The notes below the pieces were generated by a model that ran no database searches, was not told the DNA's origin, and saw only the letters and a program-made list of their open reading frames with translations. Below, piece after piece: positions 55,299 through 64,000 of a DNA stretch of 64,000 nucleotides. The number at the start of each line of letters is the position of its first letter. Position 1 is the first letter of the stretch. Made by a program: the position numbers and the translations under genes. Source of the DNA: Enterobacter mori LMG 25706 (GTDB lineage: Bacteria > Pseudomonadota > Gammaproteobacteria > Enterobacterales > Enterobacteriaceae); the NCBI RefSeq assembly GCF_000211415.1, contig NZ_GL890774.1, forward strand, positions 35,564-99,563, read 5' to 3'.

Positions 55299-55365
55299 TC
55301 CCCAGGACAGCGCTAAACAGCAGATTTCTGGTATTGCCCATCACAGGAAGAGAATATTCAGGTTT

Positions 55366-56439
55366 ATGATGATGACAGGATGTTTAAATAAAAAATCGAT
55401 AATCACGATGGCGCTTTTCGCCATACTGTTTTCTGCCACCTCAGCCCGGGGGGCGACTGAATGTCGTTTTGAGAACGGCCAGGGCGGCACAACCACGTTA
55501 ATTAATGGCCCGACCAGCGGCCCTGCTCGTGCGGCCCCACGCCCAAGCTCTGGGGGGACATTTTTAATGCAATTTACTACGGATATCTCACCAGGTATCC
55601 AGATTGGCTGCAGTTTAGGTAACGATGGCACCAGTGAATGGGGGATGACCGATCCTTCCGTCTATGCGGGCTCCCTGTATCAGGATGGTACATTTCAGAC
55701 CAACATCCCTGGAATTGTCTATGAAGTGATTATCCAGACGGTTGATGGTATCGGCCACACTTTTGGCACCAATACGACGGGCTATCAAGAACTTTATGTT
55801 AACAACGTTCCCAGCAACTGGAATGGCAAATGGGTAAACGCCAAAGTTCTGCTGTGGCAAACATCTGCTTACCACGGTAACCCGAATAAAGTTAGCGTCA
55901 TCAAACCCGTTGCCGGAACATTAGGGTTAATGGGGCTCGGGGATCCAAACGACTCTAATAACCGCCCATGGTATTTTAAAGTGACGGAAGATACTTTTCA
56001 GATCCCGCTAGTGCTGCCGACTTGTGATGTCGCCACCCTCGCGGATGGAGGGGATACCGTCGAACTGGGTGATTATTTTGTTTCCGATATTCAAAAAAAC
56101 CAGACCCGCGATGTCCCTTTTGCCGTGCAAGTGAGTAACTGCACCAGCGTGGCGAAATTCACGACGAAACTGTCGACATCAAAAATCACTGGCGGTGCAA
56201 AAAAGCTGCTTGCCAATACATTGGCCAGTAACGCTGCGGCAGGGGCAGGCGTAAAAATTATCGACGCGAATAACCAACAGCTTATTCCTAACGATTCGAA
56301 TTCAGCTTTTGTACAGACAGACGCTAACTTACCTGCGGTAAGGAATTTTGATTTTATCGCCAGACTGGAGGCAGACGGAAATGCCGTTAAATCGGGTGCG
56401 TTTAGTGCTGTGGGCACGTTCACCCTGACTTACGAATAA
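55366..56439 (+). CDS. Two-domain fimbrial tip adhesin (putative)
   Basis: The last gene of the operon encodes 357 residues, about twice pilin length. A signal peptide (ending SARG) is followed by an N-terminal domain of about 190 residues with one cysteine pair (ECRFEN and IGCSLG) and then a pilin domain from about residue 215 (PTCDVATL, VSNCTSV) ending LTYE. This layout is that of FimH- and YadC-type tip adhesins. The N-terminal domain was not recognised, so its receptor is unknown. Three successive ATGs occur at 55366-55374. The stop codon abuts the yadE stop. Confidence 0.85.
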   Translation: MMMTGCLNKKSIITMALFAILFSATSARGATECRFENGQGGTTTLINGPTSGPARAAPRPSSGGTFLMQFTTDISPGIQIGCSLGNDGTSEWGMTDPSVYAGSLYQDGTFQTNIPGIVYEVIIQTVDGIGHTFGTNTTGYQELYVNNVPSNWNGKWVNAKVLLWQTSAYHGNPNKVSVIKPVAGTLGLMGLGDPNDSNNRPWYFKVTEDTFQIPLVLPTCDVATLADGGDTVELGDYFVSDIQKNQTRDVPFAVQVSNCTSVAKFTTKLSTSKITGGAKKLLANTLASNAAAGAGVKIIDANNQQLIPNDSNSAFVQTDANLPAVRNFDFIARLEADGNAVKSGAFSAVGTFTLTYE

Positions 56440-57687
56440 TCACCCCTGCGGCTGATTGCTGATCAGCCGCGACATCGTTTCCAGCGAATCCGTTCTCAGT
56501 ATATACAGGCGTTTTAGCAAGAACGGATTATCCCCCGGCTTCACCTTCCCTTTCACCGTCGTCACCGCCAGATGGAAACCAGCGTCATTCGCCGCCTTTA
56601 TCGCTTTATTGTCATAGCCGCCAAACGGATACGAAAGATAGAGCACGCGCGGGTTAAACTGCGCCAGCGCACGTCGTGAGCGTTCAAAATCAAACAGGGT
56701 CACGTGGTAGCTGCGGCTCAGCAAGATCGGGTGTTTATACCCATCAACGCGATGCAGGAAATGGGTGTGGGACTGAATATCAAATACATCCTGAATCCCC
56801 TTAATCTCATGAACGCTCATAAATTGCAGCGATTTCGGGTCCCACTTCTGCGCATGGCCTTTAATACGTGACGATATGATAAACGCCGTCGCGTTAAAGC
56901 CGTACTCTTTCAGAATGGGATACGCATAGCGGCTGACCGATTTCAGGCCATCATCAAAGGTGATCACCACCGCCTTCGCGGGCAGGTTCATCTTATTGCG
57001 CACGTACCCTTCCAGCTGGTACATCGTCAGCGTGGCATAGCCTTGATCGCGTAGCCAGGCCATCTGGTTGTTGAACGCGCGTACGCTGGTCGTCGTGGAT
57101 GTATGACGAAAACGCGTGTTCTCCTCATCACGCAAAATGTGATGGTAAGTCAGGACCGGAAGGCCGTTATCTTCATGTGCATCCAGACTACTGACCCACG
57201 CCAGACGGTTGCCGATGCGGATCTGGAACCAGGTCTGGTTAAGGCGGTCTTTCAACTTACTGAGGATGGGATACCGGAGGTTGGGGCTCATGGTACCGAA
57301 GGGCGCGCTCCCGCTATTGGGGGCGTTATACACCGGCGTGTCTTTCCAGGTGATCAGGTTCTGATTACTGAGCGGCTTGTTCAAATCGCCAAGGCTGTCC
57401 TCAACGCGCTGTTTGCCCTGCACCTCTTCAAGATGCCCTTTATCAATAAACCCCGTGCCAAAACCAAAACGAAATTCGTAATAGTCAGCAGAGGTCGGCA
57501 CCACGGCAAGAATTTGTCCGGCCCTGACGTTTCCCACGTTGATCACATTACTTCCCACCTGAGCCCAGATGGCCGCATCTTCGGTGGTTTGCATATAGCG
57601 GGCCGGAAGCCCTTGCTGGCTAATCAGACTGGCAGAAGTGCCGCCGGAAAACAGCAGCAACAGCAGGAAAATAACGCGCATTAACAT
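56440..57687 (-). CDS. yadE: Polysaccharide deacetylase family protein YadE
   Basis: This is a putative exported NodB-type carbohydrate esterase of unknown substrate. An N-terminal hydrophobic signal (LLLLLFSGG) and an SH3-like region (to about residue 180) precede the NodB domain: [17 protein letters not shown] with metal histidines, and LSYPFGGYD. The ATG at 57687 gives 415 residues; starts at 57681, 57738 and 57747 cannot be excluded because no clear ribosome site is seen. Confidence 0.88.
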   Translation of the reverse strand: MLMRVIFLLLLLFSGGTSASLISQQGLPARYMQTTEDAAIWAQVGSNVINVGNVRAGQILAVVPTSADYYEFRFGFGTGFIDKGHLEEVQGKQRVEDSLGDLNKPLSNQNLITWKDTPVYNAPNSGSAPFGTMSPNLRYPILSKLKDRLNQTWFQIRIGNRLAWVSSLDAHEDNGLPVLTYHHILRDEENTRFRHTSTTTSVRAFNNQMAWLRDQGYATLTMYQLEGYVRNKMNLPAKAVVITFDDGLKSVSRYAYPILKEYGFNATAFIISSRIKGHAQKWDPKSLQFMSVHEIKGIQDVFDIQSHTHFLHRVDGYKHPILLSRSYHVTLFDFERSRRALAQFNPRVLYLSYPFGGYDNKAIKAANDAGFHLAVTTVKGKVKPGDNPFLLKRLYILRTDSLETMSRLISNQPQG

Positions 57688-57750
57688 GGGATATAAATCG
57701 ATACGGGAAATCAGTCGCCATTGTAACAAATGCGACATCAATACCAACGT

Positions 57751-58191
57751 TTAATGCTTATACAGATCGTGAAGCAGAACGAAAGGCGGGTTTTTCTGCT
57801 GCTGATGCCACAAACTACTTACGCCCGGAACCTGCATACCCACGAGGGTATTGCGAAACTCAGCGCTGGTTAAGGTTTCACGTTGAAGATACATCGCTTC
57901 CAGCAGCGCATAGTTGATGCCGGAAATAACTTCGCAGTTTTCGTGCTTGTGGCTTAACAGCGCGGCGGAACGATAAGGCGCCGCGCCGGATTTATCGGTC
58001 AGAAAGATCACGCCATCGCCCGTGTCGGTTTCATGCAGCGCATCGCACATCATGCGGCTGAGCATGTTGGTGCTCAGGCCACGCCAGTAATTGACTGCAC
58101 GGCACTGTGCCAGCGGACCAAATTTAGCTTCAAGCTTATCCAGCATATCCTGCGCGTGCTCATCGTGGCAGGTGATAACCCATCCCAGCAT
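57751..58191 (-). CDS. yadI: PTS EIIA-like protein YadI (mannose family)
   Basis: This 146-residue protein resembles EIIA domains of mannose-class phosphotransferase systems. The phosphorylatable histidine is expected at residue 9 (WVITCHDEH). No partner EIIB, EIIC or EIID gene is nearby, so it is an orphan domain; its partner and sugar are not known. Confidence 0.92.
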   Translation of the reverse strand: MLGWVITCHDEHAQDMLDKLEAKFGPLAQCRAVNYWRGLSTNMLSRMMCDALHETDTGDGVIFLTDKSGAAPYRSAALLSHKHENCEVISGINYALLEAMYLQRETLTSAEFRNTLVGMQVPGVSSLWHQQQKNPPFVLLHDLYKH

Positions 58192-58253
58192 ACGTCTCTC
58201 CTTAGCAGGCGAGTAGTTTAGCGTAGGGAAGGTTTGCTTACGGTGATAACTGT

Positions 58254-58292
58254 CAAAGAAAAGTGCCCGGCAAACAGGATGTCGCCGGGCAG
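58254..58292 (-). terminator. Probable terminator of yadGH
   Basis: On the minus strand GCCCGGC - about 13 nt - GCCGGGC is followed by ACTTTTCTTT, just after the yadH stop. It is a GC-rich stem with an imperfect T-run. Confidence 0.7.
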
Positions 58293-58296
58293 AAGG

Positions 58297-59067
58297 TTAG
58301 CTGCGCAGCCCACGCCCGCGCTGGATCAGATACCAACACAGCAGGTAGAAGGCGATGATAAACACCACCAGCACCGCCACCGTGGTAAACAGCGGCACAT
58401 CGGTAATGCCGAGGAAGCCAAAGCGGAAGCCGCTGATCATGTAGACAATCGGGTTCAGGTGCGACAGCGCCTGCCAGAACGGCGGCAGCAGCGACATGGA
58501 GTAGAACACCCCGCCCAGATAGGTCAGCGGCGTCAGCACGAAGGTCGGGATCAGGCTGATGTCGTCAAACGTCTTAGCGAATACCGCATTCAGCAATCCG
58601 GCTAGCGAGAACAAGATCGCCGTCAGCAGCAGCGTCAGCGCGACAAACAACCACGAGTGCACCTGGAACGGCACGAAGAACAGCGAAATCGCCGTCACCA
58701 GGATCCCCACGCACAAACCGCGCGCCACCCCGCCGCCCACGTAACCGGCAATAATGACGTGTGTTGGCACAGGCGCGACCAGCAGCTCTTCAATGTTGCG
58801 CTGGAACTTAGCGCTAAAGAATGAGGATGCCACGTTGGCATAGGCGTTGGTGATCACCGCCATCATGATCAGCCCCGGCACGATAAACTGCATATAGGTA
58901 AAGCCGTGCATCTCACCAATCCGGGAACCGATCAGGTTACCAAAGATGATGAAGTAGAGCGTCATGGTGATGACTGGCGGCACCAGGGTTTGCACCCAGA
59001 TACGCATAAAGCGGTTGATCTCTTTCGCCCAGATACTTTTCAGCGCGACCCAGTAAAGATGCGTCAT
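58297..59067 (-). CDS. yadH: ABC-2 type transporter permease YadH
   Basis: This inner-membrane permease has 256 residues and six hydrophobic segments. It carries the ABC-2 family pattern and pairs with YadG. The substrate is not established. It overlaps yadG by 4 nt (ATGA). Confidence 0.95.
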   Translation of the reverse strand: MTHLYWVALKSIWAKEINRFMRIWVQTLVPPVITMTLYFIIFGNLIGSRIGEMHGFTYMQFIVPGLIMMAVITNAYANVASSFFSAKFQRNIEELLVAPVPTHVIIAGYVGGGVARGLCVGILVTAISLFFVPFQVHSWLFVALTLLLTAILFSLAGLLNAVFAKTFDDISLIPTFVLTPLTYLGGVFYSMSLLPPFWQALSHLNPIVYMISGFRFGFLGITDVPLFTTVAVLVVFIIAFYLLCWYLIQRGRGLRS

Positions 59068-59990
59068 GCCTTGTCTCCTTGTTTTTCATGCACCAGAGAG
59101 ACAAACAGCTCTTCCAGTCGGTTCGCTTTGTTACGCATACTCAATACCTGAATGCCCTGCGCGCTCAACTGTGAGAAGACGCTGTTCATCCCCTGCTCGC
59201 GCAGCACTTCCACTTCCAGCGTCGAGGTATCCACCAGACGGTAGTTATACCCTTCGAGCTTCGGCAGCGCGCTTTTCGCCGCCAGATCGAGAATAAAGGT
59301 TTCGGATTTCAGCTTAGAGAGCAGATCCTTCATCGACGTGTTTTCCACCAGCTCACCGTGCTGAATAATGCCGATGTTGCGGCACAGCATCTCAGCTTCT
59401 TCGAGATAGTGGGTGGTCAGAATAATGGTGGTGCCTTTATCGTTCAGATCCTTCAGGAAGCCCCACATGGAACGGCGCAGTTCAATATCCACGCCCGCAG
59501 TCGGCTCATCGAGGATAAGCAGCTTTGGCTCGTGCATCAGCGCGCGGGCAATCATCAGGCGGCGCTTCATCCCACCGGACAACATGCGCGCACGTTCGTT
59601 ACGCTTTTCCCACAAATCGAGCTGTTTAAGGTATTTTTCGCTACGCTCAATCGCCTCTTTATACTCAACCCCGTAATAACCCGCCTGCTGAACGACAATC
59701 TGCTGTACCGTCTCGAACGGGTTGAAGTTGAACTCCTGCGGCACCAGCCCCAGCTGGCGCTTGGCGTTGACCACATCTTTCTGCAGATCGTAGCCAAAGA
59801 CACTCACGCGACCAGAGGTTTTGTTCACCAGCGAACTGATAATGCCGATAGTGGTGGATTTCCCCGCCCCGTTCGGTCCAAGAAGCGCATAGAAATCCCC
59901 CGCCTCTACTTTGAGATCTATCCCGCGCAGCGCCTGAACGCCGCCCGGATAGGTTTTTTTAAGCTGCTCAAGCTCCAGTGCAATTGCCAT
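59064..59990 (-). CDS. yadG: ABC transporter ATPase YadG
   Basis: This 308-residue ATPase powers YadH. Seen: Walker A GPNGAGKSTT, signature LSGGMKRRL, Walker B LLILDEPTAGVD and the switch histidine in TTHYLEEAE. It is of the drug/polysaccharide export type. It is divergent from can. Confidence 0.96.
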   Translation of the reverse strand: MAIALELEQLKKTYPGGVQALRGIDLKVEAGDFYALLGPNGAGKSTTIGIISSLVNKTSGRVSVFGYDLQKDVVNAKRQLGLVPQEFNFNPFETVQQIVVQQAGYYGVEYKEAIERSEKYLKQLDLWEKRNERARMLSGGMKRRLMIARALMHEPKLLILDEPTAGVDIELRRSMWGFLKDLNDKGTTIILTTHYLEEAEMLCRNIGIIQHGELVENTSMKDLLSKLKSETFILDLAAKSALPKLEGYNYRLVDTSTLEVEVLREQGMNSVFSQLSAQGIQVLSMRNKANRLEELFVSLVHEKQGDKA

Positions 59991-60030
59991 GAATTAAACT
60001 TACCTTCAGTTCTTACACACCTTGTGTGGT

Positions 60031-60058
60031 TTCATTAAAAGTCGGGTTACCCTATAGT
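60031..60058 (+). promoter_or_regulatory. Candidate promoter of can
   Basis: TTCATT (60031-60036) and TATAGT (60053-60058) are spaced by 16 nt, 40 nt before the can ATG, followed by a GC-rich discriminator that fits growth-rate control. Confidence 0.45.
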
Positions 60059-60097
60059 AGCGCAACGCAATTACCAGGTTACAGGCCGTTAACGTCC

Positions 60098-60760
60098 ATG
60101 AATAACATAGATACACTCATCAGCAACAATGCACTATGGTCAAAGATGCTGGTTGAAGAAGACCCCGGATTTTTCGGGAAGCTGGCGCAAGCGCAAAACC
60201 CACGCTTTCTATGGATTGGATGTTCCGACAGCCGCGTCCCGGCAGAACGCCTGACCGGTCTCGAACCTGGCGAACTTTTTGTTCACCGTAACGTAGCCAA
60301 CCTTGTTATTCATACCGATCTCAACTGCCTTTCTGTCGTTCAGTATGCCGTTGACGTGCTGGAAGTTGAGCACATCATTATTTGCGGCCACTACGGCTGC
60401 GGTGGCGTACAGGCGGCGGTTGAAAATACAGAGCTGGGGTTAATCGATAACTGGCTGCTGCACATCCGCGATATCTGGTTCAAACATAGCTCACTGTTGG
60501 GTGAAATGCCGCAGGAGCGTCGACTTGATACCCTTTGCGAGCTGAACGTGATGGAGCAGGTCTATAACCTGGGCCACTCAACGATTATGCAGTCCGCGTG
60601 GAAACGTGGGCAGAAGGTTTCCATCCACGGCTGGGCGTACGGCATTCACGACGGCCTGCTGCGCAATCTGGAAGTGACCGCCACCAACCGCGAAACGCTG
60701 GAGCAGCGTTACCGTTCGGGCATTGCCAACCTCAAGCTTAAGCATGTGAACCATAAATAA
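60098..60760 (+). CDS. can: Beta-class carbonic anhydrase
   Basis: Can hydrates CO2 to bicarbonate for carboxylation reactions. The ATG at 60098 gives 220 residues as in E. coli. Zinc ligands Cys42 and Asp44 (GCSDSR) and His98/Cys101 (CGHYGCGG) are in place. An open extension to 60026 has no homology. Confidence 0.98.
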   Translation: MNNIDTLISNNALWSKMLVEEDPGFFGKLAQAQNPRFLWIGCSDSRVPAERLTGLEPGELFVHRNVANLVIHTDLNCLSVVQYAVDVLEVEHIIICGHYGCGGVQAAVENTELGLIDNWLLHIRDIWFKHSSLLGEMPQERRLDTLCELNVMEQVYNLGHSTIMQSAWKRGQKVSIHGWAYGIHDGLLRNLEVTATNRETLEQRYRSGIANLKLKHVNHK

Positions 60761-60774
60761 GTGCACGTTAAAAA

Positions 60775-60848
60775 GCCGGGTGGCGGCTGCGCCTTACCCG
60801 GCCTACATGTGCCCATTCGTAGGCCCGGATCGCTGCGCGCCACCGGGC
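60775..60848. repeat. BIME: two REP units in inverted orientation
   Basis: GCCGGGTGGCGGCTGCGCCT...ACCCGGCCTAC (60775-60806) is followed by its inverted relative GTAGGCCCGGATCGCTGCGC...CCACCGGGC (60819-60848). The pair fills the gap between the convergent ends of can and hpt. The first unit is close to the single REP at 30753-30783. Confidence 0.9.
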
Positions 60849-60860
60849 AACAAACCGCAA

Positions 60861-61397
60861 TTACTCGTCCAGAATCACGACTTTTCCGACATACGGCAGA
60901 TGGCGATAACGCTGCGCGTAGTCAATGCCGTAACCGACGACGAATTCGTCCGGAATCGAGAAGCCAACGAACTCCACCGGCACCTGCACTTCACGACGAT
61001 CTGGCTTATCCAGCAGCGTACAAATCGCCAGCGATTTAGGCTGACGCAGGCTCAGGATCTCGCGCACTTTAGAGAGCGTGTTACCAGAGTCGATAATGTC
61101 TTCAACGATCAACACATCTTTGCCACGAATATCTTCATCCAGATCTTTCAGGATTTTCACATCACGGGTTGTGGACATGCCGCTGCCGTAGCTGGAGGCG
61201 GTCATAAAATCGACCTCATGGGACACCTGCACTTCACGGCACAGGTCTGCCATGAACATGAAAGAGCCACGTAAAAGACCGACCAGCACCATTTCGCTGC
61301 CGCTGTCCTTGTAATGTTCGGTGATTTGACGACCCAGTTCGGCGATACGCGCTTTGATCTCGGCTTCCGGGATCATCACTTCAACAGTATGTTTCAT
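60861..61397 (-). CDS. hpt: Hypoxanthine phosphoribosyltransferase
   Basis: Hpt salvages hypoxanthine to IMP with PRPP. The ATG at 61397 gives 178 residues as in E. coli. The PRPP motif [13 protein letters not shown] and the [11 protein letters not shown] loop are intact. It is convergent with can and divergent from gcd. Confidence 0.98.
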   Translation of the reverse strand: MKHTVEVMIPEAEIKARIAELGRQITEHYKDSGSEMVLVGLLRGSFMFMADLCREVQVSHEVDFMTASSYGSGMSTTRDVKILKDLDEDIRGKDVLIVEDIIDSGNTLSKVREILSLRQPKSLAICTLLDKPDRREVQVPVEFVGFSIPDEFVVGYGIDYAQRYRHLPYVGKVVILDE

Positions 61398-61526
61398 ATT
61401 ACTAACCATATGATTTTAATGAAAATCTCTCAATGCAGGTGAATGTATTTCCGGCATCGATACGCAAGCCCGCCATTATACCAGCAAATGGATAACCCTG
61501 GCGTATGAGTTATAAAAAGCAAATAT

Positions 61527-61542
61527 TGTGATTCCGATCACA
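61527..61542. promoter_or_regulatory. CRP site in the hpt-gcd intergenic region
   Basis: TGTGA - TTCCGA - TCACA matches both CRP half-site pentamers perfectly with the right 6-nt spacer. A TATAAT box for gcd starts at 61555, so CRP would cover the -35 region, a position that favours repression. In E. coli cAMP-CRP is reported to lower gcd expression. Confidence 0.8.
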
Positions 61543-61554
61543 CTTGTTAATACC

Positions 61555-61560
61555 TATAAT
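61555..61560 (+). promoter_or_regulatory. Candidate gcd -10 box
   Basis: A perfect TATAAT lies 45 nt before the gcd ATG. Seventeen nt upstream the expected -35 position falls inside the CRP site and is not consensus-like. Confidence 0.5.
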
Positions 61561-61605
61561 TAGTTGCTAGCAAATTATTAACAAAAACTGACGAGTACAC
61601 TTTCT

Positions 61606-63997
61606 ATGGCTGAAACACACTCTAAACAGCCGCGTCTACTGGTGACATTAACAGCCGCGTTCGCAGCCTTCTGCGCGCTGTATCTGTTAATCGGTGGCGT
61701 CTGGCTGGTCGCTTTAGGCGGCTCCTGGTACTACCCGATTGCGGGTCTGGTTATGGTTGCCGTAACCGTCCTGCTGTTGCGTAGAAAACAATCCGCACTG
61801 TGGCTGTATGCCGCACTCCTCCTTGCCACCATGATCTGGGGCGTCTGGGAAGTCGGGTTCGACTTCTGGGCACTGACGCCGCGCAGCGACATCCTGGTCT
61901 TCTTTGGTATCTGGCTGATCCTGCCCTTCGTCTGGCGTCGCCTGATTGTGCCTTCAAGCGGTGCTGTGGCGGGCCTGGTTGTTGCCCTGCTGATTACTGG
62001 CGGCATTCTGACCTGGGCCGGTTTTAATGACCCACAGGAGATCAACGGTACGCTGAACGCGGAATCCACGCCTGCGGCTGCTATCTCGCAGGTCGCTGAC
62101 GGTGACTGGCCTGCGTATGGCCGTAACCAGGAAGGTCAACGCTACTCTCCGCTGAAGCAGATCAACGCGGACAACGTGAAGAACCTGAAGGAAGCCTGGG
62201 TATTCCGTACCGGTGACCTGAAGATGCCGAACGATCCGGGCGAGCTGACCAACGAAGTCACCCCGATCAAAGTGGGCAACATGCTCTACCTGTGTACGGC
62301 GCACCAGCGTCTGTTCGCGCTCGACGCGGCCACCGGTAAAGAGAAATGGCACTTCGATCCACAGCTGAACTCTAATCCTTCGTTCCAGCACATCACCTGT
62401 CGTGGCGTCTCTTACCACGAAGCGCGTGCCGATAATGCCAGCCCGGAAGTCATTGCCGACTGTCCTCGCCGCATTATGTTGCCGGTGAACGATGGCCGTC
62501 TGTTCGCGATTAACGCCGAAACGGGCAAGCTGTGCGAAACCTTCGCCAACAAAGGCATCCTGAACCTGCAGACCAACATGCCGGACACCACCCCGGGTCT
62601 GTATGAGCCAACTTCACCGCCAATCATCACCGATAAAACCATCGTGATTGCCGGTTCGGTGACGGATAACTTCTCTACGCGTGAAACCTCCGGCGTTATC
62701 CGCGGTTTTGACGTAAACACCGGTAAACTGCTGTGGGCCTTCGACCCGGGCGCGAAAGATCCAAACGCGATCCCGTCGGATGAACACACCTTTACCTTTA
62801 ACTCGCCTAACTCCTGGGCGCCAGCGGCGTATGACGCGAAGCTGGACCTGGTCTACCTGCCGATGGGCGTAACCACGCCTGATATCTGGGGCGGTAACCG
62901 TACGCCGGAGCAGGAACGTTACGCGAGCGCTATCGTGGCGCTGAACGCAACGACCGGTAAACTGGCGTGGAGCTATCAGACCGTTCACCACGATCTGTGG
63001 GATATGGATATGCCGTCCCAGCCGACGCTGGCAGACATTACCGTCGATGGTAAAAGCCGTTCCGGTGATTTACGCTCCGGCCAAGACGGGCAACATCTTC
63101 GTTCTGGATCGCAGCAACGGTAAACTGGTTGTGCCTGCACCGGAAAAACCGGTTCCGCAGGGTGCCGCAAAAGGCGACTACGTCAGCAAAACCCAGCCGT
63201 TCTCTGACCTGAGCTTCCGTCCGAAGAATGACCTCAGCGGTGCAGACATGTGGGGTGCCACCATGTTTGACCAGCTGGTGTGCCGCGTGATGTTCCACCA
63301 GCTGCGCTACGAAGGCATCTTCACGCCTCCGTCTGAGCAGGGCACGCTGGTCTTCCCGGGTAACCTGGGGATGTTCGAGTGGGGCGGGATCTCCGTCGAC
63401 CCGAACCGTCAGGTGGCAATTGCTAACCCAATGGCGCTGCCGTTCGTTTCCCGTCTGATCCCGCGCGGTCCGGGCAACCCAATGGAGCAGCCGAAAGACG
63501 CGAAAGGCAGCGGCACCGAAGCCGGTATCCAGCCGCAGTACGGCGTACCGTTCGGCGTAACCCTGAACCCGTTCCTGTCTCCGTTCGGTCTGCCGTGTAA
63601 ACAGCCTGCCTGGGGTTATATCTCCGGTCTGGATCTGAAAACCAACCAGATCGTATGGAAAAAACGTATTGGTACGCCACAGGACAGCATGCCGTTCCCA
63701 ATGCCGGTTCCGGTGCCGTTCAATATGGGTATGCCAATGCTGGGTGGCCCAATCCCCACCGCCGGTAACGTGCTGTTCATCGCGGCAACCGCAGATAACT
63801 ACCTGCGCGCGTACAACATGACCAACGGTGAGAAACTGTGGCAAGGCCGTCTGCCTGCCGGTGGACAGGCCACGCCGATGACCTATGAAGTGAACGGCAA
63901 GCAGTACGTTGTCATCTCTGCAGGTGGTCACGGTTCGTTTGGCACGAAGATGGGCGACTATATTGTCGCGTATGCGTTGCCGGATGAAGGAAAGTAA
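61606..63997 (+). pseudogene. gcd: Quinoprotein glucose dehydrogenase, frameshifted
   Basis: Gcd is the inner-membrane PQQ enzyme that oxidises glucose to gluconolactone in the periplasm and passes electrons to ubiquinone. The N-terminal part has five membrane segments (to about residue 140), then the PQQ beta-propeller. The frame breaks at the AAAA run 63052-63055: frame 1 stops at 63123 after 505 codons, while the homologous sequence continues one base further on to 63997. Deleting one A gives 796 codons, the E. coli length, with Asp466 (LWDMD) before and Lys493 (IYAPAK) after the break. Either a real inactivating insertion or a sequencing error. Confidence 0.9.
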
Positions 63998-64000
63998 CTG

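Noticed and set aside
63040..63060. Programmed frameshift as explanation for gcd
   Set aside because: The shift needed is +1 at a plain GGTAAAAGCC; there is no heptanucleotide slippery site, stop codon at the shift, or known recoding in this family.

Overview
This is a chromosomal core segment of an enterobacterium. Gene content and order match the Escherichia coli stretch from dnaE back to gcd, in reverse orientation. Proteins have their usual lengths. The base composition is moderately GC-rich, intergenic gaps carry REP-type palindromes, and there is no phage, plasmid, IS or CRISPR signal. An Enterobacter-like member of the Enterobacteriaceae fits best, but the species cannot be fixed from sequence reading alone.

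Layout. 1-12.1 kb (minus strand): envelope biogenesis, dxr-ispU-cdsA-rseP-bamA-skp-lpxD-fabZ-lpxA-lpxB-rnhB-dnaE (dnaE cut by the window edge). 12.2-15.7 kb (minus): translation genes frr, pyrH, tsf and rpsB with terminators and a long rpsB leader. 15.8-20.7 kb (plus): map, glnD, dapD, yaeH. 20.7-25.1 kb (minus): cdaR, degP with a sigma-E promoter, dgt. 25.2-27.4 kb (plus): mtn-btuF-yadS. 27.4-29.3 kb (minus): erpA, clcA. 29.4-30.7 kb (plus): hemL. 30.8-42.1 kb (minus): the ferrichrome system fhuA-C-D-B behind a Fur box, then mrcB and hrpB. 42.2-49.1 kb (plus): thpR-sfsA, dksA, gluQRS, pcnB-folK, panB-C-D. 49.4-56.4 kb (plus): a seven-gene chaperone-usher fimbrial operon. 56.4-60.0 kb (minus): yadE, yadI, yadH-yadG. 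60.1-64 kb: can (plus), hpt (minus), gcd (plus).

The main accessory element is the fimbrial operon: major pilin, chaperone, usher, three minor pilins and a two-domain tip adhesin. Its gene order is that of the E. coli yad operon, but it sits between panD and yadE rather than between folK and panB. A stem-loop after the major pilin gene could set subunit stoichiometry, and the adhesin and yadE stop codons abut with no gap.

The clearest anomaly is gcd. One extra A in a four-A run at 63052-63055 shifts the frame; removing it restores exactly 796 codons. Other points are a conserved AUU start for pcnB, a perfect CRP half-site pair before gcd, and four copies of a ~50-bp palindromic repeat. I see no convincing wholly new biological system; the fimbrial locus and its unassigned adhesin are the most novel content.
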